DNA of 64,000 nucleotides from Tanypteryx hageni (Eukaryota; Arthropoda; Insecta; Odonata; Petaluridae): NCBI GenBank assembly GCA_028673005.1, contig CM054114.1:25472869-25536868 (forward strand), written 5' to 3'. Below, in pieces: positions 59,009-64,000 of the stretch; the first letter of the stretch is position 1, and each line of letters starts with the position of its first letter. The notes under the pieces were generated by a model. It had not been told where the DNA came from, searched no databases, and saw only the letters and a program-made list of their open reading frames with translations. A program made the translations under genes and the position numbers.

Positions 59009-60399
59009 AAATAATGGGCAATTTTTATCGATTGGCGAAAAATAAGAATCTATAGCACGTTTGATGGAAACATGAATATTGAAATTTTATCTGCTGATGA
59101 GGTTCATCTACGGAAACCAAGAAATAAGTATTTTTCAGTTCATCAATTATACTAGTTTTAATTGCCATGGCAACCTCACGTATTTCTCGCTCATCATGCC
59201 AGTTGCGCTAATTTTATATAGTTGAGAGCTTCGTATGTGCGTTCGCCTTTTCTAAGTTCAGAATAGCATAATAGCAGCACTATCCCAAAATTTTGTTTAT
59301 TCAGTTTTTTAGGAATAAAACTTGATAGAATTTTCATGTCAATTTGATACTCGTTTCATCACAGATCTCTCTCTTTCTTCTATTCTCTCGCAAAAGATTA
59401 TACGACGTTTATTAAAACAAAAACATATTTTTGTAAACAAACAAAGGTGGCATTTTTCGAAAGAAATTCGTGAACGTTTTTATCTGATTCGTGCAAATGC
59501 AATTTCCCTTGCGGATATCAAAGTAATTGCGAAACACAAAGAAACGGTGGATATCTGTTTCAGAATAAAAGACCGATTTTTATTTCTCCGTTCTATATTT
59601 CTTCTGCTCCGCTCGTTCTTTCTCTGAAGATGCAACCTCTTTCTTTTTTCTATCATTCCACCCTGGGGAGCCACTCTCCTAAACCCTAACCCCCCTCCCC
59701 CCTCTCTCCCGTGTTCTTCCTCCCAACACATCCCGGAATCCGTCCTTCTTTGAAGATGTCGTGATTGCTCCGTTATTTACTTTGAAAATTACGGGCAACG
59801 ATCGCGCCTCATCTGCAGTAACTCTCTTTGAGTAGAAAGGCTAGCCTGTTCGATTTACAAAACGAGGAGAAATTTACGTATCACTAGGGAAAATTTAAAA
59901 ATAATCTTCCGGTGTGTAATCCGAGTGTGGAAGGACCGAAAGCAAAGTATCCATTAGAGGCTGAAGAAGAACATTTTCCATTTTAATGTGAGACTAAATC
60001 ATGCAGTGTACACCATATGCACAAGCGAAAACCTTAAGATTTTGAAATCAGTTGAGATTAACACGGGAACAAATTAAAGTACATATGCGCATTGGATCGC
60101 ATTAATAAGAATTCAGTACGTGAGCGTCATAATTTTCATATTGCATTAAAATTTATAAGCGCATCCTCCAAAAGATGCGTACGTTATTACTCTCGATCAG
60201 GAAAATTTAATTAGAAAATTATCACGTTTCTCGCCATAATTTACATCAGGAAGTAGAAATCCTTTATGCAACGGGATATAAGGATACCAATATTTATTTA
60301 TATTAAAAAATAAAAATATATTTCATATTTGGAACTTTATGATAATCGACTTTTCATATTTTGATGTCATTATATTTGTAACCAAGCAACTTTAAAAAC
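59009..60399. other. Spacer between the inverted arms
   Basis: No gene was recognised. The frame 59322-59627 (101 codons) and its antisense 59480-59731 show no domain. Confidence 0.35.
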
Positions 60400-61246
60400 T
60401 TTTTAGGCTGGTTTCCGAAGGAAACATAGCCTTATGAAATGGTCCTGCCTGTGTGTGTATGTATATGTCCCCAACTAACAACTTTTGCACCAATTGGCCG
60501 ATTTTCATGAAACTTGGTATGAGGCTCGTGCTGCCAAGGTCCACGTCCGGGATATATTTTATTTGGCGAAGATTGAAGTCCCGGGTTCGATTCCAGGAAC
60601 TTTTTTCCTTATTGGTTTTACATAGGAAATCTCAAATCCATCGTGCAGAGATGTTTTCTTAAATAAATTAAAATATCTTAAAATTGTGATATCGGAGCGA
60701 AGCTTGTACCGTTATAAGGGGAAAAGAATTTAAATTCTAATTCTTATCATCGAAGGTTGATCATTGATCGTATCTTCTTTAATTTCTACTAAAACAGCGT
60801 TTTTGCGTTTTAAATTGCATTTTATCGGATTATTGCCAAGGAGACATTTATTGCCGAACTAGGCTTGAGCATTGACGAGTGAACAAATCAGTTTGTTTCT
60901 TTTCCGCTCGAATACCCTTCAGAAATGGACAGTTGATCCAGACATATTTGCGTATAAACATTTACATTAAATTAATTCGTTTATTTTAAAAAATACATGC
61001 AAAATATAATGTCAGAAAGAGATTTTGACATTGTTTTTAGCATTTAAACCTGATAATGCTCTATTAATTTGTTTTCCAATTTTTCTGTATCATTGATCAA
61101 CTATGAAATACAAGTGGTATATATGGTATGAGAATTCCTTAGAATGAATGACATACTGAGACATTTTCTGTCTATATAAGTAATGAATTGGGGACGTCAA
61201 CTTTGGGAAACCAGCTCGCATTAGTCCTGGTTTGGACTTCTTGTTT
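60400..61246 (+). repeat. 0.85-kb repeat, right arm of inverted pair
   Basis: Copy in the opposite orientation to 58168-59008. It contains a tRNA B-box-like 'cgggttcgattccagg' at about 60583-60598 that is degraded in the left arm, so the repeat may be tRNA-related in part. Similar short frames in both arms (60453-60662 plus, 58751-58954 minus) reflect repeat homology. Confidence 0.85.
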
Positions 61247-61911
61247 ATATTCATTGCCACCAATTCGATGAAAACAATTCATTTCTTCTATAATTAACAA
61301 TTTTATAGAGTATGAACTTCATATCGTATGATTAACAGTCTTTAATGGAAAATTATGGATATATTTCGCGCGTAATTTTTGCTACAGTTAAAATTTGGGA
61401 GTTTGCGTTCTAGTTTATGACGGTATATCCAAAAGTCCGCTCTATGTAATTATAATTAATAATAATAAAAATTTTACCAACTCCTACCAAAGGAGTGCCT
61501 ATTTTTTGGCGTCTCATTAGTCGAGCGCTTCCAGGCAAATTAAATCCACCTCCCCACCAGCTCCTGCTAAATTAATCCATCCTTCTAGCACTTTCGGACG
61601 GCGCATATGTCACGGGATTCGAAAACGCGTACACAACAATGCATTAGAAACAAAGCTTCTGGCGGCGCGAATTGATACGTACGAGGCAGTGAAAAGTTCC
61701 GGAGAGCAAAACCGCTACCTGTTGTGTGACGTCCAGCGTCTCTCGCGCCGTAATATAATGCCCATGAGGCTAATACGTTCTGTTTGCGGTATCCAACACT
61801 CGGCGCTTGCTCGCTGGCTGCTGCTATACGCCACTTCCCCTGTTATCTTTAAGCACTCCCGCTCTTCAAACATTCATACTGTTTGACGAGTTCGCCAGTC
61901 GTCTCATTCCT
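61247..61911. other. Intergenic stretch
   Basis: Nothing recognisable. GC rises toward 61570-61800. Confidence 0.35.
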
Positions 61912-62840
61912 GTAGCCCCCTTCTCTCTCTTTCTTCCACTCTCTCACCTTCTGCCTCTCGCTCTGCCTCTTTCACTCTCAATCACCTTCTCTTCCTTTCT
62001 CTCTCGCTCTCTCCCCTTATCATCATCTCACTCTCATTCCCGTCCTCTCCCTCTCTCTCACTTCCTATCCCTCCCTTTCTCACTCCCCCTCTCTCCCTCT
62101 CCTTCTCTCTCCCTCCCTCTTCTGCCCTCTCCCGCCCTATTCTTCCTTCCCCCCACCTCTACCTCCTTCTCTCTCACTACCTCCCTCTCTCCCCGTCTCT
62201 CACCCTCTTTCTCTCAACCTCTTTCTTCCCTCTCTCTCTGCCTCTCTTTCTAGATCTCTCACTATCTATCAACCACTCAACCTCTCTCTCGCTACGTCTT
62301 TCTCCTTTACTCTTCCTCTCTTTCTCTCCCTCTCTCGCCATTTCACTTCTCTACATCTCCCTCTCTCCTCTCACCATCTCTCTCTACCTCTTACTTTACC
62401 TCTCTCTAGTTCTCTTACTACCACTCACTCCCTCCTTCTCACATCTCGCTATCTTTCTGTCCTTTCCTCTTCCTCTCTCTCCCTCTCTTGCGCCCTCTCC
62501 CATTCTCTCCCATCCTCTCTCCATCCCTCTCACTATCTCGCAAACCACACCATCTTGTTCGCTCTCCACTTTCCCGTATCCATTCTCCGGTATCCCTCCA
62601 GGCTTCTCTCCGTCTCCCTCCTTCCACCCCCACCCTTCCTTTTCCCTTCTCCTGCTCCACCTCCACTCAACTACACATCCGAACGTTTGCCCTTTTCAAG
62701 TCGTTGCGTCCGAACTCTGGAAGGTCCCTTCACTCCTCAGTGATCTCTTTTCTACCTCTGTCGTTCTCTCTTTCCCTTGTGAGCAGGGAGTCCTTTTGTT
62801 ATTCTCTCTTCTTCTCTCTATAGCAGTTTCTTCTCTCTTT
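61912..62840. repeat. Long pyrimidine-rich tract
   Basis: Over about 0.9 kb the plus strand is overwhelmingly C/T in 'ctctctccct' variants, with the purest part at 61912-62530. The 148-codon and 111-codon frames over it are Ser/Leu/Pro low complexity and are not genes. Confidence 0.85.
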
Positions 62841-64000
62841 TCCTTTCCTAATACCTTTTTAAAGAAAAAGCTACGGAAACGAAAAAAACGGCGGAAGAAT
62901 TCATGGGAGACGCAAAAGGTTTTTCACTTGAAAATCAAAAACTACTTACATTATTGTAGATACGTAAAACATTTATAATGCTAGCAAAGGTGTTGTATAC
63001 ATAATGCATATTTAATGAATATGTAATGTACATGTAATATATATGTAATGTATATGTACTGTGTCGCATAAGTATTTTTAATGTATACAAGTACACGTAA
63101 TTGCACACAAATTCGAAGATATCAGATCCTCAGACATTCAAATAATATATATTTTGCCTTTATTGTCTTCTATTAATTTAATCTATGATGTATTACCAAA
63201 AACCTTTAGAAAGAAATGCACACGCAAACACATCCAAACATACGAATTTTGAAAACATATGCATGTATAAATGCATGCATACGAGCATATATACATGTTC
63301 ATACGCTGGTTTACTCGCATCTGTGTACAAGAGAGAGGGCTGTGAGTGTTTATGTACACATCTGCGCATGCTCGCATATCCTCCAAAAACGCCCGACTTC
63401 TCCTCGATCAGCAAGGCATGCCCCAACCCCTACCTTCACCTCTCGCCCCTCCATTCGTGCAAAATATAACCCAGAAACACTCCCCTTAAATTATAGCTTT
63501 TTTTAATGCTGCCTGCTGAGGCATAGGTAGGGGCGTGAGGGGAGATGGCGCGTGTGATGTGGGCCACACTACCCCTCTTTCTCTTCATCTAATCTCTCCC
63601 TCCATCTGTCTCTTTACGTCCCACCTCCAAAACCGCCTCCGTCGGTGCGGAGTTTAGTGGTACCGCACGGCGTCTATACGGGCCAGAAGGGACGATTAGA
63701 AAACTGTTAAAAAATCTAGATTAATTCGCACGAAATTTAACTGATAATAAGATTCTAAGCAAGCATGATAAGAGCCCGCTTTTATATCTCGTAAGAGAAT
63801 AATTGATATAACTTAAATTGCCATTACTCACGCATTTCGTCGGAAATGCCAGCGCAAGTGACTGATAACCGTTTAAAATGTTTCGAAATCGTCAAATTTG
63901 GTGTTACAGTCTGTAATTATCCAGTCAGATTTCTATCCAATTAATTCGATGTAGAATGAGAACTTGAATATCAAATAATTACGAGTGCACCTGGGTTACG
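62841..64000. other. Intergenic stretch to the window end
   Basis: 63000-63065 has short 'atatgtaatgt' repeats. 63180-63510 has overlapping frames in all phases from alternating 'catacgagcatata'-type sequence. 63540-63700 is GC-richer. No gene was recognised. Confidence 0.35.

Noticed and set aside
60578..60600. Possible tRNA gene from a B-box-like motif
   Set aside because: No cloverleaf, no A box at the right distance. It lies in a dispersed repeat.
58751..60662. Two similar small frames (58751-58954 minus, 60453-60662 plus) that look like conserved proteins
   Set aside because: They are equivalent positions in the two arms of a dispersed repeat, so similarity follows from DNA homology. 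No other copy or domain supports a protein.
61807..62823. 148- and 111-codon frames
   Set aside because: Both arise from the long C/T tract.
63183..63506. Overlapping frames in several phases near the window end
   Set aside because: Alternating low-complexity sequence keeps all frames open. No frame has a domain or is favoured.

Overview
This is an AT-rich insect nuclear window. The order cannot be fixed from the sequence. The evidence for an insect is a secreted cuticle-type structural protein gene whose first intron interrupts the signal peptide, plus an insect-like set of transposable elements (CR1-like and RTE-like non-LTR remnants, hAT elements, mariner-like remnants, a Helentron-like element, a tRNA-like SINE). 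Only one gene looks intact: a 588-residue glycine-rich and Pro-Val-rich secreted protein at 7397-9257, with a TATA box, a 94-bp intron and a polyadenylation signal.

Layout. 1-1970: an old direct repeat and a truncated MITE. 1972-6600: intergenic DNA with two purine-rich tracts. 6600-25068: a tandem, gene-sized segmental duplication. The intact gene is followed by two broken copies (psi1 at 13426-15540, psi2 at 21495-25068). Promoter, gene body and 3' flank are all recognisably duplicated, and there is an extra piece of 5' flank at 11800-12360. 25069-39705: mainly transposon and repeat DNA that splits the third duplicated unit. Its 3' flank stops at 25068 and recognisable flank resumes at about 39706-40730. 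Inside this block are a 400-bp tandem array interrupted by an RTE-like retrotransposon, a minisatellite, several dispersed repeat families, and a 3.7-kb hAT element with a perfect 8-bp target duplication that carries a CR1-like fragment.

40740-64000 contains no intact gene that I can recognise. The main item is a 2.2-kb element (42230-44442) with 29-bp terminal inverted repeats. It encloses a broken coding region of an insect-expanded uncharacterised family with a W-S-D-G-C-x-x-Q-N signature, and so suggests that this family is mobilised as a DNA transposon. There are also diverged tandem repeats (45.3-46.1 kb), three SINE copies in one orientation (46.9-49.9 kb), two hAT MITEs with 8-bp target duplications, a head-to-head mariner-like foldback (51.4-51.95 kb) with a second remnant at 57 kb, a second RTE-like remnant, a 248-bp MITE with perfect 64-bp inverted repeats, an 0.85-kb inverted repeat pair (58.2-61.2 kb), and long pyrimidine-rich tracts.

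Limits: all similarities were found by eye. Boundaries of diverged repeats are good to perhaps 20-50 bp, and family names for transposons rest on motifs, target duplications and termini rather than searches.
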